This document shows, one piece after another, positions 1 to 12,076 of a stretch of DNA of 64,000 nucleotides. Origin of the DNA: Turnera subulata (lineage: Eukaryota > Streptophyta > Magnoliopsida > Malpighiales > Passifloraceae); the NCBI GenBank assembly GCA_028386065.3, contig JAKUCV010002319.1:1-64000 (forward strand), written 5' to 3'. Under the pieces are notes generated by a model that saw nothing but the letters and a program-made list of their open reading frames with translations, was not told the DNA's origin and did no database searches. Positions within the stretch are counted from its first letter, which is position 1; every line of letters starts with the position of its first letter. Position numbers and translations under genes: made by a program.

Positions 1-1540
1 AAAAAGGAAATTCCGATGTAGTGTTTTAGAAGCATGAAAGTTTCAAGATTTGGTGCTGCGATTTGGGTATAGGGTGGGAATTTGGAGGATTCATTAATAG
101 TAAGTCTGATAAGCCGGGGTCCTAATCCTCTTACTGCATCGCCTACTATAAATTCACAACCAACTTTGGACAAGCGCGAGAGAGATAAGTTTGGAGAACA
201 AAAATGGGTTTTTGGCATTTTTAGTATCCGAGATATTATTCATGTACTCAATCTTTTACTTTGTTCAATCATATACAAATCTTTTTATTTTTGTTCGAAT
301 CATATACCTTGGGCAGGTCTAGTGCTAACTGAGCTGACCCTCTTGTGAAACCCACCGACAATGTTGGCGACATGTCAAATAAATGGTGTCCACCTAAATT
401 CTTACAATATTTGATGGGGCTTACTTGTTTTTTTAAGTTAAAAAAATTAATTTCGTTTTAACGTACAAAATTTTTAAAATAAATTAGAATGGAGAAAATT
501 AAATTAAAATGGGAATTTCCTATTTATACAATAAAATATGGGACAGACAGAGTCTCAGACTCCGATTTCTTCCCCTCAAAAGATAGAAGCCTAATTCCTG
601 TTTTTTGCCTTCCCCATTCACTTTGCCCTTCTCTATCTCTGTACCTTAATCTCTCCTTTCTCTCTTAACTTTAGTCTCTTTTACTCTCTTTCTCTTCTTT
701 TATCGTTTTTTTCCCTTAGTCCCATTTTTTCTTTTTATAACAATGGCGTCGCATTCATCCCTTTCTCGTTTCTAACTTTTTCTTTCCTTAATTTTTTTCT
801 TTTTCCTGTAATAATATCATTGTAGTCATCATCATCATCTTCCTGTTCCAGAACTTTTGTCACTCGAAGAATCCATCAGAGCCTAACATCATAACTAAGG
901 TTATAAAATCCGGCCCCGCCGTTGACCCGTTTCAGTGGCCGAGTTGCGGATTTAGAGGTTAACCGGGGTCTGACGGGTGTTAAAATTAATAGTAAAAATC
1001 TATAATTTTTTTTAATAAAGGTCCAACTAAAGGTTTAATCATGGTATGACCAAGGCAAAATTTTGAATTTTTTATTTTTAACCAGAAAAAACAAAAAATG
1101 ACGAGACCACCAAGCCAACACACAACCACCCACCCATTTCCCCTTCTCCTTTTCCCCGTGATGCCAGCACCACCACACCCACACCTTACTTCTCCTTTCC
1201 CGAGCAACCCGCATCCACCACCACCACTTGCACCCCTTTCCCACCCAAGCTTCTTCACAGTCGCCCCGCCACTACTCCCGTCACCTTCCTCTCTTTCTTT
1301 TCCTTTCTTTCCTTTCTTTCCACTGCGCCAACCACCTACCGAGCCACTTTCACCCACACACTACCCGCTCACCGCCATCACCGTGACCACCCAAGCCACC
1401 CGACACCATCCTTACGCTCGACCACCCTCGCTTGCAGCCTTCACATGCCACCAACACCTTCCCCTGCCGACTGTTTACAACACCACAACCCCTCAACAGC
1501 CACCCTTTCCTTTCCCTTCTCCCCTCCCGCGAGCTCCCAC
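1..1540. other. Intergenic, pyrimidine-rich stretches
   Basis: I see no supported gene here. A CT-rich tract runs from about 560 to 860. From about 1100 to 1530 the plus strand is C-rich and encodes only low-complexity Pro/His/Thr peptides; similar C-rich composition occurs in the gypsy-type LTRs further on, so it may be decayed LTR. Nothing at 1-560 is recognisable. Confidence 0.5.
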
Positions 1541-1940
1541 CTTAAAAGAATTTCGTCCCCGAAATTTACTCCGGTGCTGTAAACAGGTGCGGATACTGAG
1601 AACGCATATGCTCCTCAACTTCCCACGTGGACTCGTTCTCAGAGTGCTTGCTCCACTTGACTTTTACCATCGGAATGACTCGATTCCTCAACTGTCTGAC
1701 CTCTCGGGCAAGGATCTGCTCCGGCAATTCTGTATACGTAAGATCCTCTGCGACCTCAACATCTGCTGTAGTAACCACATGACTCGGATCAGATCTGTAC
1801 CTCCTCAATATGGAAACATGAAACACATCATGAATCCGTGACAACTCCTCTAGTAAGGATAGTCTGTACGCCAAGGGTCCAACCCTTTCCACAATCTCAT
1901 ATGGTCTAATGTACCTGGGACTCAGCTTCCCTCTTGGCAC
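1541..1940 (-). pseudogene. Ty3/gypsy Pol C-terminus fragment
   Basis: A minus-strand reading frame of 124 codons ends at 1566. It matches the C-terminal end of plant Ty3/gypsy integrase: a GPY/F-type module (RPYEIVERVGPLAYRLSL near its start), then the DVFHVSILRRY motif, then a tail with PEQILAREVRQLRN and VKVKWSKHSENESTWEVEEH. In an intact element this is the last part of the polyprotein, involved in integrating the cDNA. Just past the stop, 1541-1565 reads (minus) as a 'cggggacgaaattctttta' motif followed by a G-rich polypurine-like run. The same motif sits just before the 3' LTR of the element ending at 33480, so the two are probably related families. No gag, RT or LTR is attached, so this is a relic. 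Confidence 0.75.
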
Positions 1941-2281
1941 TTACACGCAACATACATTGTAAACTCTAAGACAAGAATATCCTTAATGACTCCTTCTGTG
2001 TTAATCCATGTATCATGCCATTTCCTTAATGACCCTCGTCTGATGTTTAACATCAATAAAATTAAGCAGATTCCATTAGCATCAAAAGAAAAACTTAAAG
2101 GCAAGAATTGAATCGAGATCTGCCCTCGAAGACACCGAAATCCTTATTACTCAGCCCGACAATACTTGGTAGCAAGAGATATTTAACAAGAGTTTTAGTA
2201 GTCCTGACATTATTTAAATTTAAAATTAAAAAAAAAACACCTCTGAAATCTAGAAAGAGAGAAATCTTCCACATAAAGCTA
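1941..2281. other. Unassigned sequence left of hAT
   Basis: No reading frame or repeat I can name. It ends at the left target-site duplication of the hAT element. Confidence 0.4.
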
Positions 2282-2289
2282 TGTAAGAT
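2282..2289. repeat. hAT target-site duplication, left
   Basis: TGTAAGAT, identical to 7194-7201. The match extends by three more bases (CTA) only because the element's own right end is CTA. Confidence 0.9.
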
Positions 2290-2799
2290 TAGGGGAGAGC
2301 AAAACTCCTGAACCGACTGTACCGACCCGATACCGACCGACATCGGGTCGGTAGCGGTCGGAAAATATGTGCCTAGAAGGGTTGTCGGTTCGGCTTCAAA
2401 CCGCACCGCAGGCAAGGCGGTATGAGGGGTTGAAAGTGTCGGTCGGTATGTTGGTAGCCGACCCGACCGCAGTTGAACCGTAAGTATAAATACTAACTTA
2501 TACATTTCCATTTCCATTTTTCACCACAAACAGACTAACACAAAAAACCCTAAATCCATTTCCTCTCTCGACTACTCGACACCAGCCGCCTCTCCCTCCT
2601 CACTCTCTCTCTCTCTCAACATCTGTAAACCCTAATCCCCTCCTTTCGACCATCTGCTCTCCTCCCAGGCTCCCACCTCTCTCTCAATATCATCTCCGTC
2701 TGCCACAACAAGCAAAGGAGCGAGTTCCATCCCGTCGCCTTCCATCGTCTTCGCCCCCCGTCGCCTTCAATCGCCCCCTTAAGTCAACCCCCAAGGTGT

Positions 2800-3235
2800 G
2801 TTTGTTTCTTTTTCTTTTCTCCTTCTTCGATTTCTTCTTCTCCACCCTCTCTCTGTCGATTTCTGTTAAGAAATAGAAAACTCCTAATTCAAAACCCTAA
2901 TTCTTCAAACTATCAATTAACTTTTAATTCGAGTTTAATTAATAACATAAATACTAATTTCCCTCATTCTCTTGTATTTTGCAGGTTAAAAGGCTTCGTG
3001 TTTGCGATTTGAAAGAATTTGAAGGGAATCAAAGGATCGGCAAAGGTCTTTTCTCTTCTCCATTTTCAATTTCTTCTTCTCCATCCTCTCTCTGTCGATT
3101 TCTGTGAAGGAATAGAAAACCCCCAATTCAAAACCCTAATTCTTCAAACTATCAATTAACTTTTAATTTGAGTTTAATTAATAGAATAAATACTAATTTC
3201 CAATCTTCTCTTGTATTTTGTAGATTGTTTCTTCA
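2800..3235 (+). repeat. Duplicated intron-like block in hAT 5' region
   Basis: Two direct copies of about 190 bp, roughly 2805-2986 and 3046-3225. Each contains the Ttctcc/cctctctctgtcgatttctg stretch, an aaaccctaattcttcaaac stretch, and an end resembling a 3' splice site (ttttgcag, ttttgtag). They look like tandemly duplicated introns of the transposase 5' UTR, upstream of the ATG at 4412. Confidence 0.6.
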
Positions 3236-4411
3236 AGAAACAGGGATCAGCTAGCGAGGACTCCTGCTTCCCCATCATCGACGATGATTGGAAATTGGTT
3301 AGTGAAAGATAATGTTCTTGCTTCTAGTCATTTATTTTCTGGGTGTTCATTTTCGTTTCTGTACTTCGCTTCTTTTGAATGAGCTGTATTAGCAAAGTTG
3401 AAGAGTGGGGAATGATTCAAGCTGTTTTTTTGTTACTGTAGGTTGGTCTAGTTGGTTTATCAAATGCAATTATGTTCCAATTATATTTCGTATTTCGTTT
3501 CCTTTCAGACTGCCCGAGTTGTGTAATGCCTTAGAAATGTTCCTTACGGCTCTCTGTTTTTCAGGTGAGCTTGATGAACGGACTGTCAAGGGGAGTCATT
3601 GAAGCCTTTCAAAAGTGTTTAAATCGACTATAATCTGCACTTGTGAGATAGGTTTGCCTTCTTAATCTTATACACAGTACTCAAAAACCTGTAAATAAGT
3701 AGTAGATGTATTAGGATAGCTTCTTCTACTACCACCTTTTTTGCAGTTGGCTTACTTCAATCAGCTGTTGATGGTTTTTGTTTTTGTTTATAGAGTTTGG
3801 TGTCGTGTATTATGTACAAAATTATGCAATGCTTTTTTTTATAGAGTTTGGCGTTGTGTATTTGTTTTTGTTTATAGAGTTTGGTGTTGTTTTTCTCATA
3901 AACTATGTATCTTTCAAGAAGTTTGTGCTCACAGCTACTTGAGACAGATTCTGCTAAGTGTGTAGAAATTGATGAGTTAGTGTGCATAAGGGGATTTAGC
4001 TATTTATGCAGCAAAATATTGCATCTGTACTTCACGCTTGTAGCATTTTGCTGAACCTCCAGTCTTCATTAAGTTGTTTTTTATGTACCATATGCCATCT
4101 GTTTCCTTTTTTCCTCATTTGACATGGAATAGTTTAATTATTCAGGCACATCTGTTTCTTTTTTTTCTTCTTTAACTTCTGATCATTTTGGTTTTTAATT
4201 TTCTGTTGTGATGTGATCATTTTTTTTGTTGCTTCATCCCTTTCTTTTTCCTATTTGAGGTTATTCTTTTCAGTTCCATAAAGAATGATAAAGATGATAA
4301 CAATTTGGGTGCTAACTGTTAGATTATATAAACATGTGCTTGGATTGAATTCTGATTTCTTTCTTAATTCTTACTATAAAACTTTCATGTACTGTAGGTT
4401 TAACAAGTCTA

Positions 4412-6684
4412 ATGGCTACACCTAATGAGATGCAAGTTCAACCTCCATTGCCATCCATTGGAGCTGAAGTAGCTCAAGGCAATGAAGGTCAAACTAATGT
4501 GGCAGCAAAGAGGGAGAACACAAATGCAGTGCAGCCTTCCAATCCCAAAAGATCGAGAGTGTGGGAGCACTTCATGAAGTGTGAAACTGATGATGGCGAG
4601 GTGATAGCGAAATGCCTGCGATGTGCGCAACAATTTAAAGCTCATCCAAAGAGGAATGGTACATCTGGTATGTTGGGCCATTTAGAAAGATGTTTGAAGA
4701 ATACTTTTCTTGATGAATGCCATCAAACTGTGTTAGTCAATAAAGTAGGGGATGATGGAAAGACATCTCTAGCTGCACATAAGTGTGATCAGGATGCAAT
4801 TAGAAAAACACTTGCTCGAATGATAGTTATAGATGAATTACCTTTCAGATTTGTAGAGGGTAAGGGGTTTCAGCAGTTGATGTCAGTTTCTTGTCCTAGG
4901 TTTAGGATTCCATCTAGATGGACAGTGTCTAGAGATTGCTTGCAACTTTACCTAGATGAGAAGAAAGTCTTAAAGTCATATTTGAAAGCTAATTATGATA
5001 GAGTTAGCCTCACAATTGATACTTGGACATCAATCCAGCGCATTAATTACATGTGCCTGACTGCACATTTCATTGATAGGAAATGGAAATTGAAAAAAAT
5101 GATTCTGAATTTTTGTCCCATTACTAGTCATAGGGGGGAGAAAATTGCTGCTGCTGTTGAAAGGTGTTTAACTCAGTGGGGAATTAATGGTGTGTTTACT
5201 GTGACAGTAGATAATGCATCATCAAATGATAAGGCATTAGAGGGTTTTCAAAAGAGGTTAAGCAAGTGTAAAGGAAGCATTTTAGAAGGTAGATACATGC
5301 ATATGAGGTGTATGGCTCACATCATTAATTTGATTGTTAATGATGGACTGAAAGCAGCAGGAAAGTCTGTTTATAGGGTTCGTAGGGTTGTCAGATATGT
5401 GAGAGCATCTCCGGCAGGGTTAGACAAGTTTAGGGAGTGTGTCAAGATTGAGAAATTATCATCAAAGGCTTTTCTGTCATTAGATGTCCCAACTAGGTGG
5501 AATTCAACCTACATGATGTTAGAAACTGCATGCAAGTTTGATTGTGTTTTTGATAGATATCCTGATGTAGATGACAATTTTAGGGATGAAATGGAATCTG
5601 CTGAGAAAAATATAGCTGCTGATTGGCCTGGATTACCCACTGTTGATGATTGGGTTAGAGTTAGAAAGTTGTGCAAGTGTCTCAAAAATTTTTGCAATCT
5701 GACCAAATTTGTTTCGGGTTCGTCTTACATCACTTGCAATGCTTTTTTTGATGCAATCAATTCTGTGTACGAACTGTTGAACTCCTGGGCAGCAAGTCAT
5801 GATCTTGAATTGAGTGTCATGGCACAAAACATGCTAGTGAAATTTGAAAAGTATTGGGGGGAGTTAGAGCAATTTAATATGGTAACTTTTATTGCTGCCA
5901 TACTTGACCCGAGGCTTAAGTTCAAGTATGTTGAGTTCTCTTTGAAAAATACATATGGTGAAGTTGTTGGAAGTAGGATGTGGGATAAGATAAGGCATGC
6001 AACCTTTGGGTTGTTTGATGCCTATGGTCATTCCCTATTCCCTCAATCTTTTGGAGTCCAACAACCGATTCAGCCTCAACACCAAAGCTCAAGTGCTGCT
6101 GGTGATGATGGTGAACAAGATGGCGAAGATGTTGATGGGCTCGGGAGATTGTTATCAAAGAGGATATCAATGTTCCAGAGATTGGAGGGTGCTGATGGAG
6201 AAAACAAAACAGAATTGGATAGGTATATAGGGGAAGCTACTGAGTCATATGTTAAAGATTTTGATGTATTGTCGTGGTGGAAGGTCAATGCACCACGATT
6301 TCCAATCCTATCAGCAATGGCTCGTGATGTGCTTGCTGTCCCCATCTCGACTGTTGCATCAGAATCTGCATTTAGTACCGGTGGCAGAATTCTTGATGCT
6401 TTTAGGAGTTCTTTGACTCCTAAGATTGTGCAAGGCCTTATTTGTGCTCAAGATTGGATGCGAGCAGGAGCACCAGACTACCATTCCGAATTGGGGGAGA
6501 GTGAAGTAGATGTTGAGAAGCTCGAAAATGGTATTTTACTTCTCTATTCTTCATGTTTTTTGCACTAAGCTTGGTTGTTCTTCATTTCCTTTCATTATTT
6601 CAGTTTAGTTACTTACCACTAACATCCATTTTTTTTTTTTCAGAACTGGCCGATCTATGTATAGAACCAGCTATTGAAGTTTGA
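4412..6684 (+). CDS. hAT transposase (BED zinc finger, RICESLEEPER-like)
   Basis: Cut-and-paste transposase of the hAT superfamily, acting in the nucleus on the element's ends. From the ATG at 4412 the open frame shows a BED-type zinc finger (C68, C71, H90, C94), an RNase-H-fold core with the aspartates of IDTWTS (about D203) and TVDNASSND (about D267), and a complete C-terminal hAT dimerisation region (LSWWK...ISTVASESAFSTGGRILD...LTPKIVQGLICAQDW). The first exon can be read to a stop at 6568, but a GT at 6531 and a poly-T/CAG acceptor at 6642-6643 give a better end: splicing joins KLEN to ELADLCIEPAIEV and a stop at 6682-6684, about 719 aa, normal for the family. I see no frameshift or internal stop. 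Between the terminal repeats of an element with intact TSDs, it is a transposon gene and not a domesticated one. Confidence 0.92.
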
Positions 6685-7193
6685 TGGAATTGGAAAGGAA
6701 CTTGGCAGGAATTGGAAAGGAACTTGGCTGGATTTTTGGGTTGACAACTTGGCTGAATTTTTTTTGTATACTTCCTTTTGTTTTATCAGATTAAAGGCCA
6801 ACAGTTTTCTTTTGGATTAAAGAGACTTCTTTTGATATCATAGGCTCTTCAATCATGATTGTATTTAAGTAAGAATTTTTGCTTTCATACAATCATTATA
6901 ATGATGTATTTAAGTATTGTTAAGTAATTTGTGAATGCTTTTGATTGTTTCTGTAATTCCTCGTCAAATGTCGAAGTATTTTGTGAATCCTTGAATGTTT
7001 CTGGAATGTGGGGGTTTTCGGCTCGGCATGGTCGGTATGCCGACCGTACCGATCGGTATATCGTCGGTAGTGGGAGTGTGTCGGTGCGGTACAAGCCGAT
7101 CGGTATATGGTCGGTATAAGAGTATTGGCAGTACCGACATACCGACACAAAAATCGGTACGGTATGCCGAACCGTACCGATTACTCAGCCCTA

Positions 7194-7201
7194 TGTAAGA
7201 T
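7194..7201. repeat. hAT target-site duplication, right
   Basis: TGTAAGAT, identical to 2282-2289. It fixes the right boundary of the element at 7193. Confidence 0.9.
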
Positions 7202-7239
7202 GGCCGTAATAGAGATTGGTACTGATGTCCAAGCCATGT

Positions 7240-8238
<999 letters not shown>

Positions 8239-9264
8239 CTGTATCCATCGTAAAGTTGGTCAATAAAATACATAGAACCGTAAATGTCATGATACATATT
8301 AGACCAACCTAAGTTATACTTGAGGCAAACCGTAAACTATACCAAGTCCAACACTTACACTTTCTTTTTTGGGAAAGAACAAGGATTGCTAAGCAGTGGG
8401 AGGATTAAATTTTAATCTCCATTGGCCTCCATTCTAGCTCTTTGAAAGAGAAGGGTTCAAAGAAGGGAGATTGTAGGCAATAATAACAAAATTATGAATT
8501 TAGATTACACAATTAATATCTTCTTTTTTAAAAAATAAACAACCTCATTATCCACTAATACAGTACCTTAGTGATATATATAGGAAAAATCTATATTACT
8601 TATGTGAGTACTTGGTAACCCATCAAGGTTCCCTCTTCTGGTTTTATTAAAATAGATATTTTTGTATTTTTTTTCATTTTAAAATTTAATAGGATATAAT
8701 ATACCAAATAAACATGCCACTTTATACAACCCATCACAAAATTATAAAATATATTTCTTACCAAAGGAATATCTTTCGAGATAAAATAATCAAATATCTC
8801 AATCCAAATAAGTATACAGTCATCAAATTTATGTATTTTTTATGGTTTCTTTTTTGAACCGAGAGGAATTCAAGAGGTATTTGAAACTCGTTTTGTTTCT
8901 TTAATTTGAAAGACTCATTTTAACTAAATTCATACTAAATAAGATGGGACTTGACTGGAAGCATCCAAGGGTTCGAACCCAAATTCTAAAAATGGGTAGC
9001 AAGGTGCTTACCATTGCCCCACCACCTCATGGTCGTTCGCTAAAATCACTCTTAAACCAAGGCCAAGAGATAAACAAATAAATAGATATATGTGTGACAT
9101 GTTAAGATAAGTTTATTATTTCCCAACGATTAAATACCTTTTTTATATACATTGCATTTCTCATTTGTCTTTTATATACTTGAAATTTTCATGTCCCTTC
9201 TATATATATTTTTTGTGTACACTAGGCAACTGACATCAACTGGTGCCACTAGTCAATTTTTATG
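8239..9264. other. Intergenic, AT-rich; possible second SINE
   Basis: No coding exon was found. At about 8955-9045 the minus strand shows an A-box-like ggggcaatggtaagc (9009-9023) and a B-box-like GGGTTCGAACCC (8969-8980), suggesting another tRNA-derived SINE relic. The rest is AT-rich and unassigned. Confidence 0.4.
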
Positions 9265-10805
9265 TGAAACGCCCCGACCCGTATTTACCGTACACAAGTA
9301 AACACGTGTCGGAACTGTGACAACCCAACCAAACAAAGCCCAGCATACAGTGTATACAACAGGAATACGGGCTCAACAACCCAAAAATAAAAACGTCAAT
9401 AACAACATAATCGGCCCAATGGCCCAACAATAACAAAATAATGCACAGCGGAAGACTTAATAACTCACATAAACACTGTATGCGACACTGATGCAAACTA
9501 TGGATCCGAGTCCTGTCCAAGGGATAACGCCGCAGCCTGTCTGGTATGCATAAACCTGTACAACAAATAACTCAACCTCCGGGATGAAAGCCCGCAGGTG
9601 AGGGGTGAGTCCGAAGTGCTCACAGACGAAGGAAAGACAATCAATATGCAACTATAATTACTCAAGTCAAAAACAGGCACAACAGCCAAACCAAAAGACT
9701 TGACCCAAATTTGGTCCAAGACCAGAAGACTCAAATGAAATCCAATTTCTAATTTTATCTTCGGGCCTCGTCACGGATAAGCTAGGGGTCAGACCTGGTT
9801 ATTAACGTGTTCCGGGTGCCAGACCAAATCCAGAGAACCCAGGGATAGACATCCCAAAAATAATCAAGGGATAGACATCCCAAGCATAGACATGCTTATC
9901 ACAAGTAACCCAGGTCACGGCCACCACGGAACAGTCTTAAACCATCGAGTCGTACCACTACTTACCATGTGACAATTATATTATGATCATCCAAAACCTA
10001 ACCTCAGGGATCAACATCCCTAACCAAAACACCGGGATAGACATCCCAATCCAAAATCAAGGATCGAAATCCTTATCACATTTTATTATTTAACCCATTA
10101 TACTTTATACCAAAAGACACAGTGATAAACACCAAAAAACTCAATGCACGAATAACATCCCAAAATCAAATCATGATACTGGGATAAACATCCCGAATCA
10201 AACCACAGGAAATGCAACAACCAACAGTGCAATAATCATCAAACACAATAACCGAGTAAAACAGGCACATATTGAAGGAAATCCATCCTCACCTTAGTCG
10301 ATTACTCAACTCCGGAGACAATGACCGGTCCCAAGCCGGCTCCTCGGAAAACTGTTCGATATCAAACCTATACAACAAGACAACATGCTCACATAAATAC
10401 ACATAATCGGTATACTATGATGCCAATACTGCGAAATAAACCCATCCCGGTTCATATCATTTTTTATCATCTTTTACTGAAAATATTATACCGTACGTAG
10501 ATCCGATTATAATTTCGGTACCATACCTTAATTAAAACTCTTTTCAAAATATTTTCATAAATTAATTATACTTTTCCCAAAATATAATCACCATAATTTT
10601 CTAGAAAAGATAACATATGCATATATATATTTTCCAAAATACTTTTATAAAACTATTTACCATAATATAATTACCAAATATTATCATCTTTAGGAAAAAA
10701 AACTATATTTCTAGAGAAATTAATCATACAAAATTATTTCCTGAAAATAAATACGAATTAATAAATATACCTATATATATTTTCTAAAGGTAAAATACTT
10801 TTCAG
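9265..10805 (-). repeat. Partial gypsy-type LTR (minus)
   Basis: The minus strand of this block matches the 3' half of the solo LTR at 54968-57713. It starts with the LTR terminus TGAAACGCCCCGACCCG and continues with the complements of the CACGTGT block, the CGGGCTTTCATCCC block and several GGGAT-N-ATCCC mini-palindromes. The 5' part of the LTR, including TGTAACAGCCCGGG, is missing, and similarity stops near 10805 at gene-like sequence. It is a truncated LTR of the same broad family as the elements at 24667 and 54968. Confidence 0.8.
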
Positions 10806-11235
10806 ATTATGCAATGGCAAAGGAGACTTTCATTGGTGTAAATGGGGGCGCCTTCCTCTTGTATAGAAGTTGTGTAGAGTCTACAAATCTTTCCAGGATG
10901 ATAGATCACCTCCTGGTGCAGCTCCTCTTGCATGTGTTTGCGAGTAATAGAAATAAACCTTGTGGTATGTCCCATTTATGTCGTTTCCATTCTTCGACTA
11001 ACATATCCGATTCGTTGTTGTATGTCATTGCTGTTATGACTTGATATGCAGGTATATATATAGGGGGAATTCCCTTCCATGCTGCTCTGCATGTCAAATG
11101 GTGTTTTCTGCAATAGGTCAAAAATACAAAATAGTTATCAAATGGTGTTTTCTATAATAGGTCCAAAATATAAAATAGCTTCTTGTGGCTCACTGCCAGA
11201 AGAGAGGACAACAGGAGATTCTTGTGGCAGCCGAG
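10806..11235 (+). pseudogene. Partial duplicate of the gene at 60052-60490
   Basis: The plus strand here closely matches the reverse complement of about 60052-60490. Shared tracts include CTTGCATG(T/C)GTTTGCGAGTAA, the intron-like piece with TTCTTCGACTAA, and GGGGGAATTCCC followed by CATGCTGCTCTGCATG. The copy carries small indels and substitutions that break the frame. It directly abuts the truncated LTR. The function of the parent gene is unknown to me. Confidence 0.7.
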
Positions 11236-11741
11236 CTGGGTGACACCAGTTTGTGACCGAGTAGGGCATTTTTTTTTTTGGTGTGAATGAGATATATATT
11301 CATACTATATTGCCGAAGAAGTTACTGTAGATTAGGTTTGTTAGGGTGATTTGGAGGTGAGTAAAGATTGGACTATTATTGGTTAATTTTATTTTTATAT
11401 TCTATGGTTTTGTTGCGGTATAGCAAATCTCTTACAACTCTACCACTTCTTATAAATTCCTTTTCTATTGGCCATTAAATTCTATTTTATTAAATAAATC
11501 ATTTGTTTAACAATTGAAAATCTTTCTTTATTTTACTTCCTCTTCCAACGTTACCTCCTTCTCTGCTGTCGTCAATCACCAACACAGCAAAACGGCGTCA
11601 TGGTTCTTTTTTTTTTTCTTATATTTCTTCCCATCTTCAATCAAAATTTGATAATATATAATTATTGGGGATAAAATTCTATTGTATGCCTTTATATGAT
11701 TGTCTTTCTTTCTGTTTTAGTTGTGCTGTACTGCTGTTGCC
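11236..11741. other. Intergenic
   Basis: AT-rich sequence with homopolymer runs. No gene, RNA or recognisable repeat seen. Confidence 0.4.
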
Positions 11742-12076
11742 GATGGCCGCCGCCACCGCTTGCAGCCTCCGCCTTTTCCTACCTTTTGCCATCCCCAACA
11801 ATTTAAACCCAAACTCCCCTCCTCCTGAAGCCTCTACCGCCAACCACTATCACCACCACCACCACTTCAAAAATTTCATTGATCGACTCATGGACGAGTA
11901 AACCCAGCACCATCACTGACCTCCAAACCGAGCCCGAAAAATCTGTCAATTTTTTGCGCCATCACACATGCTTGCCATGCTCAGTTGATACAACCAGATT
12001 GGACAAAAAAGAATTTGTTATTATTACAACAAGCAAAGAGGAAGATGCTGTGGCGGTAGTTGACAACTGTGAATAA
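11742..12076 (+). pseudogene. Short frameshifted coding remnant
   Basis: An ATG at 11742 opens a frame beginning MAAATACSLRLFLPF, with the Ala/Ser/Leu-rich look of a plastid transit peptide, running through a His-rich patch to FIDRLMDE and a stop at 11899-11901. A frame shifted by one base continues smoothly as WTSKPSTITDLQ and on to a stop at 12074-12076. Together they look like one peptide of about 110 aa broken by a single-base frameshift. I do not recognise the family and there is no transcript evidence. Confidence 0.35.

Larger units (their letters stand above)
2290..7193 (+). mobile_element. Complete autonomous-looking hAT transposon
   Basis: A 4904-bp DNA transposon. The left end starts TAGGGGAGAGCAAAA and the reverse complement of the right end starts TAGGGCTGAGTAATC, giving short imperfect terminal inverted repeats. 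An identical 8-bp duplication TGTAAGAT flanks it at 2282-2289 and 7194-7201, the TSD length of the hAT superfamily. Both subterminal regions (about 2310-2480 and 7015-7185) are packed with short CCGAC/GGTCGG motifs, as expected of transposase-binding subterminal repeats. It carries one transposase gene (4412-6684). It inserted just downstream of the SDR gene stop at 7240-7242. Confidence 0.93.

Noticed and set aside
1098..1841. 247-codon plus-strand ORF
   Set aside because: Low-complexity Pro/His/Thr translation of a C-rich tract, overlapping the antisense gypsy Pol frame.
8969..8980. tRNA gene (GGGTTCGAACCC)
   Set aside because: No cloverleaf could be drawn; it fits a SINE B box better.
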